From positions 1 to 64,000 of the forward strand of contig NZ_SHLX01000039.1 of NCBI RefSeq assembly GCF_004764705.1: DNA of 64,000 nt, read 5' to 3'. Positions 56,198 to 64,000 of the stretch are shown here, piece by piece (the stretch's first letter is position 1; each line of letters opens with the position of its first letter). The notes below the pieces were generated by a model. It ran no database searches. It was not told the DNA's origin and saw only the letters and a list, made by a program, of their open reading frames with translations. The position numbers and the translations under genes were made by a program. Source of the stretch: Paenibacillus cymbidii (lineage in GTDB: Bacteria; Bacillota; Bacilli; Paenibacillales; NBRC-103111).

Positions 56198-58708
56198 TTA
56201 CTTTTTGCCGCTGCTTGCAACGATCGTTTGCGTCACCGACGAATCCTCGTAGGCGCTTGACTGCACCACTAGCGGGTACGAGCCCGGCGTTGCGAACGTG
56301 CCCTTCTTGATCGTCAGCTTGCCTTTGGCGATCGTGTAAGCCGTACCTTTGGCCATCGGTTCGCCATTGTAGGTCACGGCCGTTACCGTCGTCGGCAGCA
56401 GCCCGATCGTATCCTTGAACGTGATGACGATGTCTTTGTCGACCGTGTTATTTTTTGTCGCTGCCGTCAGCGTGACCGCTGCCGCTTTCGGCACATCCAT
56501 CGAAACCGTCTTCTCGCTCTCATCCGCATCGACCGCGGTGACAATGACGGTTTTGCCCGGCTGCGGCGTCTTCAGCTTGATCGTGAACTTGCCTTCCTTG
56601 TCGCCTTTTGCCGTGCCGACTGTCGTCGAGCCGACACGCGCCGTTACCGTCGAGCCTGTTGGCGCCGTTCCCGTAATGACCTTGTCGGCGCCCGCAATCG
56701 CGTTCACCGTCAAGGAAACCGCGCCTGCCGCAAGCTGCTGCTTCACAAACGGCTCGCTGCGCTGGCCTGCCAGCACCTTCAAGCCTTTAACCGTGTAATT
56801 CTTCAGCGTAGTGCCGTTTGGCGCATACACCGTGACGGTATAAGAGCCGGCCGGCACGTATTTCAGCACGCGTCCGTTGCCGTCCGTCGTCGCCAGCGGA
56901 TACACCTTGCTGCCTTGCGCGATTTTCACGGTGGCGCCTTCTACCGCCGCGCCGCTTGGATCGACGACGCTCAGGTAGATCGCGCCCGCCTTCTTGGCGC
57001 TTGCTTCCACATAAGCCGGCGCTTTCGGATCAACGGTAACCGTCGCATAACGCCGGTATTCCGTGCCTCCGGACACGTAATACGTGCTGATCGTTACCGT
57101 GCCTTTCGCTACCCCGGTCACGAGACCGGATGTCTCGTCAACCGTCGCCACCGCCGGGTTGGACGATTCGAATTTTACACCCGAAGCGATTGGCGCCGAG
57201 CTGTTGTCGGAAGCGTTGGAGCGCAATACCGACTTGTACGTGCCGCTTACCGGCAGCGTATATTTCGTCGCATTGAGCGATACGCCGACGTTATCGACGC
57301 TGCCGCCGGTCGTCCACTTGGCGTACAGCGTCATGTTGGCCGAACCGATGGCGAACGTCGCACCGCCGCTGTAGCTCGTCCCGCTGCCGTCCTCCGCTGT
57401 GTTCCAGCCCGCAAACGTGTAGCCCGTTTTCACCAAATTACCCGTGTTCCCTGCGACGGTCACCGGCGCATTGGGCACATATGAACGGCTGTCTGCAGGT
57501 ACGGTCCCTCCCGTGCTGCCGTTGCCGTCATACGTGACGGTGTAAGATGGGGTTGCAACCTTCATGGCCGATGCTTTATAGTTCGCTCCACGATCTTGAT
57601 AGACAACATAAAGGGTTCCACTGCTGGTGATTGCTATCGATGTGAAGCCGGCTGTATCTCCGGTGAAGCCGGCGCTGCCGACAGTTGCCCAATTGCTGCC
57701 ATCGTATTTCATTACCGTCGCTGAATAATTGTTCCCATAATCTTTATAAACAACATAAGGGGTTCCGCCGTTGTCTACCGCTATCGATGTATAGTCAGCC
57801 TGACCTGCGGAGAAGCCAGGGGTACCAACGGCCGCCCAACTGCCCCCGCTGTATTTCATCACCGTAGCTTTCGAAGCGTTCGCACTATCTCCATAAACAA
57901 CATAAGGGGTTCCACTGCTGTCTATCGCTATCGATGGATAATTAGCCGCTGCTGCGGAGAAGCCGGCGGTGCCGACGGCCGCCCAACTGCTCCCGTTGTA
58001 TTTCATCACCGTCGCTTTACTGCCGTTTCCGCCATCCATATAAGCAACATAGGGGATTCCGTTGCCGTCTATCGCTATCGCTGTATAGTAATCCGCTCCC
58101 CCGGTGAAGCCGGCACTGCCTACCGTCACCCAATTGTTCCCGTCGTATTTCACTACCGTCGCTTTTTCGCCGTTTTCATTATCATTAAAAACAACATACG
58201 GGGTTCCGCTGCTGTCTATCGCTATCTTGGTATATTGATCCCCTCCATCGGCGAAGTCGGCACTGCCTACGGCCTCCCAATTGCTCCCATTGTATTTCAT
58301 TACCGTCATTGAGCCGTTCCCCATCATGCCGCCGCCAGTCGCATATCCAACATAGAGGGTTCCGCTGCTGTCGATCGCTATCGATGCATTACTGGCCGAT
58401 GCCAGGGAGAAGCCGGCGCTGCCAACGGGCATCCAACTGCTGCCATCGTATTTCATTACCGTCGTTTTATTGCCGTTCCCGCCATCAATATAAACCATAT
58501 AAGGAGTTCCGCTGCTGTCTGTCACGATCGATGTATTGTAAGCTGTGCCTGCAGAGATGCCAAGACTTCCTGCCGCCTGCCAATCCATATTGCCATCCGC
58601 ATGAACGGCCGCTTGCTTCACAGACAGCAGCTGAACGATCATACTGAACACCAGCATCCATGCCCAAATATTTCCTTTCCGTTTCAAACCTTGCTTTCCT
58701 GTTATCAT
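56198..58708 (-). CDS. Secreted seven-repeat beta-propeller protein with InlB-type and Ig-like domains
   Basis: An 836-residue secreted protein. After a signal peptide (about 1-38) come seven repeats of about 45 residues with the pattern SIAIDSSGTPYVVY followed by KATVMKYDGSSWAAVGSAGF, fitting a seven-bladed propeller (about 40-375). Next are an InlB/Listeria-Bacteroides-type repeat (VTYDGNGSTGGTVP ... TGYTFAGWNT ... LYAKW), a group 2 Ig-like domain (PAVATVDETSGLVTGVAKGT), a carboxypeptidase-regulatory-like domain, and two more Ig/beta domains. No LPxTG, SLH or LysM anchor is seen. ATG 58708 has GGAG upstream; in-frame starts further up lack spacing. A SigD-like promoter lies at 58839-58866. 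Function likely adhesive. Confidence 0.85.
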   Translation of the reverse strand: MITGKQGLKRKGNIWAWMLVFSMIVQLLSVKQAAVHADGNMDWQAAGSLGISAGTAYNTSIVTDSSGTPYMVYIDGGNGNKTTVMKYDGSSWMPVGSAGFSLASASNASIAIDSSGTLYVGYATGGGMMGNGSMTVMKYNGSNWEAVGSADFADGGDQYTKIAIDSSGTPYVVFNDNENGEKATVVKYDGNNWVTVGSAGFTGGADYYTAIAIDGNGIPYVAYMDGGNGSKATVMKYNGSSWAAVGTAGFSAAAANYPSIAIDSSGTPYVVYGDSANASKATVMKYSGGSWAAVGTPGFSAGQADYTSIAVDNGGTPYVVYKDYGNNYSATVMKYDGSNWATVGSAGFTGDTAGFTSIAITSSGTLYVVYQDRGANYKASAMKVATPSYTVTYDGNGSTGGTVPADSRSYVPNAPVTVAGNTGNLVKTGYTFAGWNTAEDGSGTSYSGGATFAIGSANMTLYAKWTTGGSVDNVGVSLNATKYTLPVSGTYKSVLRSNASDNSSAPIASGVKFESSNPAVATVDETSGLVTGVAKGTVTISTYYVSGGTEYRRYATVTVDPKAPAYVEASAKKAGAIYLSVVDPSGAAVEGATVKIAQGSKVYPLATTDGNGRVLKYVPAGSYTVTVYAPNGTTLKNYTVKGLKVLAGQRSEPFVKQQLAAGAVSLTVNAIAGADKVITGTAPTGSTVTARVGSTTVGTAKGDKEGKFTIKLKTPQPGKTVIVTAVDADESEKTVSMDVPKAAAVTLTAATKNNTVDKDIVITFKDTIGLLPTTVTAVTYNGEPMAKGTAYTIAKGKLTIKKGTFATPGSYPLVVQSSAYEDSSVTQTIVASSGKK

Positions 58709-58838
58709 GGTTATCTCCATTCCTTTCGCGTCGTTCAAAGTTTCACAACGATCCTGTTCATCACGTTCTATTCCCCTCTTGATGGATAATGGATTGCCAT
58801 CCGTTGTTGCAACATCACGGAAGTTCCATACTCTTATT

Positions 58839-58866
58839 TTATCGGTACTTTCGCCCTATTTTTTTA
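58839..58866 (-). promoter_or_regulatory. Candidate SigD (motility sigma) promoter
   Basis: On the minus strand TAAA (58863-58866) and ACCGATAA (58839-58846) are separated by 16 bp, close to the SigD pattern TAAA-N15-GCCGATAT. It lies about 130 bp upstream of the propeller protein gene. Confidence 0.4.
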
Positions 58867-58920
58867 GCGCTTCTTCAAGCATGAGATTCATAGATGGGCA
58901 AGTAAAAGTCGAACAAATCC

Positions 58921-58957
58921 AAAAAAAGACGAGTCGGCCGAGTGCCGCCGTCTTTTT
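58921..58957. terminator. Bidirectional terminator downstream of ydcF-like gene
   Basis: A-rich/T-rich ends flank a stem: AAAAAGACG with CGTCTTTTT and an inner GTCGGC-type hairpin. It lies 46 bp after the stop of the YdcF gene on the minus strand. Confidence 0.75.
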
Positions 58958-59002
58958 CAGGCGTTATTTGTCGCAATCTATATGGAATTAGCCCAACATT
59001 GG

Positions 59003-59758
59003 TTATCCGAACAATTGGATCGCCACAATACCCAAATACTCTTTCAAACTGGCGCCGACATTATCTAGCGCATACGAAACCGGGCTTAGCCGATGCAGCC
59101 CGAAGGCGCTGTGCCGGCTGACGCGGTAATCGACCGGGTACGGCGTTACCGCCACTCCGGCCCGCTCGAAGTTCATGACGGCTCGCTTCATATGAAGCGC
59201 CGAGGTGACGAGCAGCGGCTTCGCCAGCCGGTGATCCGCCATCATTTGTGCGGTGTATTCGGCATTCTGCTCCGTGTTCAGCGAACGATTCTCGGCGTAT
59301 ACTGCGCTTGCCGGCACGCCCAGCGCCAGCAACTGCCGCTTGGCGATATCCGCTTCGTTGCCGGTGTCGGCAAATACTTTGCCGCCGGAGAACAGGATCG
59401 GCAGCCCGGTGCGGAAATGCAAGCGCGCCGCCGCCAGCAGCCGGTTGCCGGCCGCCCCCGACAAATTGCCGCTGCCGTCGATGTCCGGCGTATCCTCGGT
59501 CGCTCCGCCGCCCAGCACAACGATGACGTCGCCGTCGATCGCTTGCGGCGGCTCGTAGCGAATTTCAAGCGAGCGCACGAGGCTGTCGCTGACGAGCGTC
59601 GTGCTGCATACATACAGCGCAAGCGCAACAACGGCAAGCGCAAGCGCCATGCCGCGCTCGCGTTTGCGCAGCATCCACACGGCCGCCGCGGCCAGCGCCA
59701 GGATGAATATGCCGGGCGGCAGCAGGAAGCTGTATCCGAATTTAATGAGATAGATCAT
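59003..59758 (-). CDS. YdcF family protein (DUF218)
   Basis: A 251-residue membrane-anchored protein: two N-terminal helices (about 8-30 and 36-56) and a cytosolic or exported DUF218 domain with VIVVLGGGATEDTP, RLLAAARLHFRTGLPILFSGGK, NRSLNTEQNAEYTAQMM and LLVTSALHMKRAVMNFERAG, ending FGLHRLSPVSYAL. This family includes SanA and is linked to envelope or vancomycin-related functions; biochemical role unknown. It has no clear operon partner. Confidence 0.9.
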   Translation of the reverse strand: MIYLIKFGYSFLLPPGIFILALAAAAVWMLRKRERGMALALAVVALALYVCSTTLVSDSLVRSLEIRYEPPQAIDGDVIVVLGGGATEDTPDIDGSGNLSGAAGNRLLAAARLHFRTGLPILFSGGKVFADTGNEADIAKRQLLALGVPASAVYAENRSLNTEQNAEYTAQMMADHRLAKPLLVTSALHMKRAVMNFERAGVAVTPYPVDYRVSRHSAFGLHRLSPVSYALDNVGASLKEYLGIVAIQLFG

Positions 59759-59897
59759 AGAGGTCCTCCGGCTTGAGCCGCTCGACAGTCAGCTATTGGT
59801 TGCGACTCACTCCCTTATCTTAAATGGCGGGATTGTGATGTGCAACAACGGCTGTAGCTTTCGTACTGCGAGGCGAATCACCGGTGACGAAAGACAA

Positions 59898-62675
59898 TTA
59901 TTCAATGTCGACAACCACAGGAATTGTTTGATAAAATGCCCCGTCGCCCATTTGGCCACGATCGTTATTTCCCCATCCCTGAACAGCACCCGTCGTACCC
60001 TTCATCAATAAAGTGAAATCTGCGCTAATTCCAAGTTTGATATCTGCTTGGCGCGTCCCGATATTCGCTTTTCTCGCTGTTTCAGGAAATTCAGTGGTAA
60101 AATGTGAGCCATTCATAAGTTGGCCCGATCTGTTCTCTCCCCATGCCATTAGATTATACTTTGCATTAAAATCCTGTACATAAGCAAAGGAGGAACGACT
60201 GAATGCTCCTGCAAAAATGTTTTTTGCACTGAAATCAACATTGTTTTCGATAGGGACCATACTTCCGGTGGTAGTTCCATTGCCAAGTTGACCATATGCG
60301 TTGTCCCCCCACGTCCAGACGGCACTATAAGGCCCAATTGCCATGGAATGAGATGCACCGGCTGCAATAGCCGTGACGCTCGTGATGCCGCTCACTTGAA
60401 CAGGAGCCACTCGATTCGTTGTCGTACCGTCGCCCAGTTGTCCAAAGGCATTATTTCCCCATGCCCATATCGTTCCATCCGATTTCAGCGCCAAGGAATG
60501 ATCGTGTCCCGCAGCAATCGCTATCACGCCAGTCAAACCGCTTACTTGTACAGGTGTAATTCGATCGGTCGTCGTTCCGTCTCCCAGTTGTCCACTGGTA
60601 TTCTGCCCCCACGCCCATACCGTTCCATCCGATCTCAGCACCAGCGAATGGTACGCGCCTGCAGCTACGTCCTTCCCGCTGCTTAATCCTGTCACTTGCA
60701 CGGGTACCGTGCTGGTGGCAGTAGCGCCAATTCCCAACACGCCCGGAACGCCGCCTCCCCATACCCACACAGTGCCGTCTTGTTTCACTGCAAGCGAATG
60801 TGCTTGTCCTCCGGCTAGATCCACGACACCAGTCAAATTGCTTACGGAAACAGGAACATCGCTGTCAACGGTGCTTCCATTTCCCAATTGACCGTCGGCG
60901 TTTTCTCCCCAAGCCCGGACTGTACCGTCTTGTTTGATCCCCAGCACGTGGTGCAGTCCCGCAGTAATTGCCGCGAAACCCTTTAATCCGTCTGCTTGCA
61001 TGGGATCCACACTGATCCCGAGCTCTCCCGATGTGTTCTCCCCCCACACTTTCACCACTCCGTCCCGTTGCATCACAACGGAATGCTTGCTGCCGACTGC
61101 AATGCCGGTGGCATTCTCCACATTGCTTACTTGCACCGGTGATGTACTATTGATCGTCGTTCCATTCCCCAGTTCTCCCTCCCCATTGTATCCCCATGAC
61201 CATACGGTGCCGTCTTGTTTGAGCGCCACGGCGTGAACCTCGCCTGCCGCAACTTCCGTGATGTCCGACAGCCCTGCCACTTGAACCGGAACGGAACGAT
61301 ATACCGTCGTACTGTCGCCTAATTGACCGTTTCCGTTATACCCCCATGCCCATACGGTGCCATCTTGTTTGACTGCTACCACATAGATGTTTCTCTTGAA
61401 TGCGGATGTCAACTCACTATTAAATCCAACGGCAATATCGACAACACCAGACAGATTCATGACTTGTACTGGCAACTTTGAACTGTATACCGGAGAAATA
61501 TCGTACGAATAGCCGATTATTCCCCACTCCCATACGGTACCATCCCGTTTGACTGCCACGGAAATATTGTTTCCCGCCGAAATACGGGTTACATCAGACA
61601 AACCGACTACTTGAACAGCAGTCAAGCTGCTGGTACTACTGTTGTTCCCCAACTGGCCGTCAGTGTTCCCTCCCCATGCCCAAACAGTTCCATCTTGTTT
61701 GAGCGCCAGAGCGTGCGTTGCCCCTGCCGATATGGCAATGATGCCGGTCAGCCCCGCCACTTGAACCGGTAGTGGGCTGCTCACCGAGCTGCCATCCCCT
61801 AATTTCCCGGAACTGTTGCTTCCCCAAGCCCAGACGGTCCCATTCTGCTTCAATGCCAGAGTGAATGACGTTCCTGCGGCTACATCGACTACATCGGACA
61901 GCCCCATCACTTGTACCGGACCCATACTACTGGTCATGGTGTTATCCCCGAGTTGTCCGCTTTCATTCAGTCCCCATGACCACACCGTCCCGTCGTCTTT
62001 CAGTATGACATAATGGTCTATTCCAGTTTTGACCATCATTGGTTTCACCTCGTTCGCTGTGCTCACCACCAGCGGAACGCTTTCCGAAATGACATTTTCA
62101 GAAACTTCAACCGCTGTGACCGAGAAGGTATACGATGTATCCGGCGTTAGTCCCAGTACCCGGTAATTCATGCTCCCTTGCACGGTCCCGACCAGCGATC
62201 CGTCTTTATACAGCACATACCTCGAAATGCCGGCCACGCCTTCAGGAGCTTGCCAAGTCAGTACTATTGAACCGCCGCCAATTTCGGAAGCACTCAGAGA
62301 GAAGGGCCCGAGCGTTTCCACAAGCAATGGCGCACTCGGCTCCGACTCGTTCCCCGCGGAGTCCTTGGCTATAACCGTAAAGCTGTAATCCGTTGTCGCG
62401 GCGAGGTTCGTCACCGTGTACACGTTCTCCGAAACGGTTCCAATGAGCACGCCATCCTGATATACCTCGTACGAAGCAGTATGCACATTGTCCGTTGCGG
62501 CGGTCCAAGAAAGATTAAAAGTATGATTGGTGATGTTGGAAGCAACCATATTCGTCGGCGATCCTGGCGGAATGGTGTCGTCCAATTGAATCGTAACACT
62601 ACTGCTCATAGCGGACGCATTCTTCGCAACATCTCGCGCTCTGACACTGTACACATGTTCGACCCCTTGACTCAC
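59898..62675 (-). pseudogene. RCC1-repeat / fibronectin type III surface protein, 5' end disrupted
   Basis: The 925-codon frame encodes the end of one fibronectin type III domain (1-34), two whole FN3 domains (about 35-120, 121-205) and about 14 RCC1 units (about 207-925) with the pattern LKQDGTVWAWGNNxxGQLGD, enough for two seven-bladed propellers. It has no signal peptide: GTG 62675 has no ribosome-binding site and overlaps by four bases (GTGA) the stop of a 72-residue ORF (62672-62890) that carries one. A frameshift or small deletion between them is the best explanation; the first FN3 domain is also only half present. The name pseudogene is therefore provisional. Confidence 0.7.
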
Positions 62676-62890
62676 GCCAAGTACGATTCATGGTCAGTCA
62701 CTTCTATCAAATGAGAGGAATGAGAATCATCCGAAGATTCGGAATGGGGATCATCGGTTGTAGGAATATTTGTCTGCTGCGTTTCTACACTAGAAGTAAT
62801 CGCAGTAAAAAAAACACTTTGGGCAAACGAAACATTCTGTACTACCATTGCGAGAATTAGTAGTAATGCTATTATTCTGAGTAGTTTCAT
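62672..62890 (-). pseudogene. Detached signal-peptide start of the RCC1 protein
   Basis: A 72-residue frame with a clear signal peptide (MKLLRIIALLLILAMVVQNV, cleavage near SFAQS), a Ser/Asp/His-rich linker (SESSDDSHSSHL), and then the FN3-like LIEVTDHESY, after which it stops at 62672. The stop is one frame away from the RCC1 reading frame. GGAAGAAGAGGA precedes ATG 62890, so it would be translated. Taken together with 59898-62675 it marks one originally secreted protein. Confidence 0.65.
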
Positions 62891-62918
62891 TTTTTCCTCT
62901 TCTTCCCTTTTTATAGAA

Positions 62919-63296
62919 TTATTTAAACCCCTTTGGTTTTAAATTAGGCGTGAATTCTTCTTTGGAACGATCGAGGGTAAAACTTTTAACTTCGCTGCAA
63001 CTAGATTCGCCGTAAAAATGATACTCGTTTAACACTTCTACATACATTCCTTCGAATTTATAAATGGACGGAGATATTTGAGCATACCAGATGATCGTGT
63101 TATCTAAAAGTAAAGAACGTTGACGAATAACAACTTTTTTCACTGTTATTTCTTTATGGCAATATTGACTAGAGAACGCTTCCAAAGCATGTGCAATCAT
63201 TCTCTTATCATCCTTGCGCTTGTCATAAATCAGTAAAAAATAAATCGTAGACAAGATGATTACCAGAATCGCTCCAATTGCTATTTTTTTAGCCAT
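62919..63296 (-). CDS. Small membrane-anchored hypothetical protein
   Basis: A 125-residue protein: one N-terminal helix (about 4-22, KIAIGAILVIILSTIYFLL) and a charged outside or cytosolic part of mixed beta/helix character with a single late Cys (GESSCSEVKS). ATG 63296 follows AGGAGGAG. It is AT-rich relative to the flanking genes. Family not recognised; it may form a unit with the RCC1 gene 28 bp downstream. Confidence 0.6.
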   Translation of the reverse strand: MAKKIAIGAILVIILSTIYFLLIYDKRKDDKRMIAHALEAFSSQYCHKEITVKKVVIRQRSLLLDNTIIWYAQISPSIYKFEGMYVEVLNEYHFYGESSCSEVKSFTLDRSKEEFTPNLKPKGFK

Positions 63297-63346
63297 TTCT
63301 CCTCCTGAAATGCTTCTGAAAGTGACTTGCCTCCTGTTAAGCAAAA

Positions 63347-63756
63347 CTATTTCTCTCCAATTCTGCCCTCCCAGCGTCGAAACCATGCAAAGTAGAAAAC
63401 TGCCGCAATCAAAGCTCCCAAATATAAAACAAGCTGAAACAAATAGCCAAGTTCCTGATTTAAACCGAAAGGAAATGAACCTTGGGGGTCGAGCAGATCG
63501 ATGGTATTCTTTCATACATAAGCATAAATATAGAGTCTCTGTTCTTTACATATTGATTTCTGATGAACAATTCCCCCATAATACACACCAGCTGCTGGAA
63601 TATCAACCGCGCATAAATCTGCTCTGAGAGATGATCACCCAACTGGGTATCGTTTCCATACTTGTATATTGGAAGAATATCAAATTCATGCAACTCGGGA
63701 CATAGTTCAATAGAACTATTATTGTAATATTTTGTAATGAATTGTTTATGTTTCAT
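63347..63756 (-). pseudogene. Small membrane protein gene with a frameshift
   Basis: Frame 1 from ATG 63756 reads a soluble AT-rich N-terminal region (MKHKQFITKYYNNSS ... SIFMLMYE). Near 63510-63512, a run of three A on the minus strand, reading then fits a different frame: KNTIDLLDPQGSFPFGLNQE followed by the helix LGYLFQLVLYLGALIAAVFY and FAWFRRWEGRIGEK, ending at TAG 63347. One missing A (GAAAAG to GAAAG) explains the change. It may be a true mutation, an assembly error or a programmed event. Family not recognised. Confidence 0.5.
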
Positions 63757-63936
63757 TCACTTTTAGTTTAAAATAAGGGGATAAAAGTATGAACTTGCAA
63801 ATGGAAGTGCAGTTGCGCCACCATCGTTCGACCGCCGCGACTCGTTCTCCTCTAAATCGGCATTTACGGCGGGAACGTTTGCTTTTATAGTAAAAGGAGA
63901 ACCCACTGTCAGCAGATCCAGAGGAGGACGTCCATC

Positions 63937-64000
63937 ATGAACCCCTTATTCGATCTGACCGGCCGAATCGCCGCCGTCACCGGACCTACACGCGGCATCG
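63937..64000 (+). CDS. Short-chain dehydrogenase/reductase, 5' fragment
   Basis: The visible 21 residues begin MNPLFDLTGRIAAVTG and contain TGPTRGI, the N-terminal NAD(P)-binding motif TGxxxGI(G) of classical SDR enzymes. GAGGAGG stands before ATG 63937. The start FDLTGRxAxVTG is like that of gluconate 5-dehydrogenase-type enzymes. The rest lies outside the window. Confidence 0.85.
   Translation, partial: MNPLFDLTGRIAAVTGPTRGI

Noticed and set aside
63789-63890. 33-codon plus-strand ORF with AAGGGG upstream, before the SDR gene
   Set aside because: The Arg/His-rich product resembles nothing known and the ribosome-binding site is modest; too short to support without expression data.

Overview
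The window is about 64 kb of GC-rich chromosomal DNA from a spore-forming Firmicute of the Paenibacillaceae (Paenibacillus/Cohnella type). This rests on several things: the perR - ygzB - ygxA - rRNA gene order known from Bacillus, a complete sigY-yxlCDEFG operon, gatCAB, meso-diaminopimelate dehydrogenase, a YjcZ-like small protein, and two lplBC-type ABC sugar importers with AraC/YesN or GntR-type regulators. No prophage, insertion sequence with a transposase, CRISPR array or tRNA gene was seen.

Layout. 1-4.3 kb: the 5' end of a 16S rRNA gene with two tandem promoters, then ygxA, ygzB, a GH18 glycosidase and perR. 4.4-7.3 kb: an ECF sigma / zinc-finger anti-sigma / membrane protein / DUF4097 protein operon. 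7.4-12.1 kb: an MgtC-like protein, an inverted-repeat element, gatCAB and a conserved small protein. 12.3-15.5 kb: the sigY operon with a good autoregulatory ECF promoter. 15.6-16.2 kb: a Phd/ParE-type toxin-antitoxin pair in AT-richer DNA. 16.2-25.8 kb: ddh, then a carbohydrate locus (ROK kinase, YesN-like AraC regulator, binding protein, two permeases, GH88 unsaturated glucuronyl hydrolase) with three copies of a 31-bp AraC-like operator. 25.9-29.8 kb: two repeat arrays, an ankyrin protein, an AraC/GyrI-like regulator and an M24 peptidase. 29.9-36.8 kb: a Tad/Flp-type pilus operon with two tiny membrane peptides and a promoter-terminator leader. 37-41.5 kb: an AraC-cupin regulator, YjcZ-like protein, metallo-beta-lactamase-fold hydrolase, thioredoxin-like protein and a three-SH3 NlpC/P60 wall hydrolase. 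41.6-45.5 kb: FAD oxidoreductase and IlvD/Edd dehydratase, divergent from an XRE-cupin regulator across two matching palindromes. 46-55.6 kb: a second carbohydrate locus (ceramidase-like amidohydrolase, DegT aminotransferase, deacetylase-like protein, a regulator fusing a GntR DNA-binding domain to a solute-binding-protein domain, two permeases, binding protein). 56-63.8 kb: two large beta-propeller secreted proteins, a YdcF protein and small AT-rich genes, two of which look frameshifted. The window ends in the start of a short-chain dehydrogenase.

The most unusual items are: the cytosolic GntR/solute-binding-protein fusion and the de-N-acylation/transamination gene set around it; four intergenic arrays of short AATA-type hairpins, each array with its own arm sequence; a 36-bp minisatellite built on a 10-bp palindrome; the 31-bp operator set of the GH88/ABC locus; the Tad operon leader and mini-pilins; and the 14-unit RCC1 and 7-unit propeller surface proteins.

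All functional calls come from reading the sequence and recalling families. No database search was possible.
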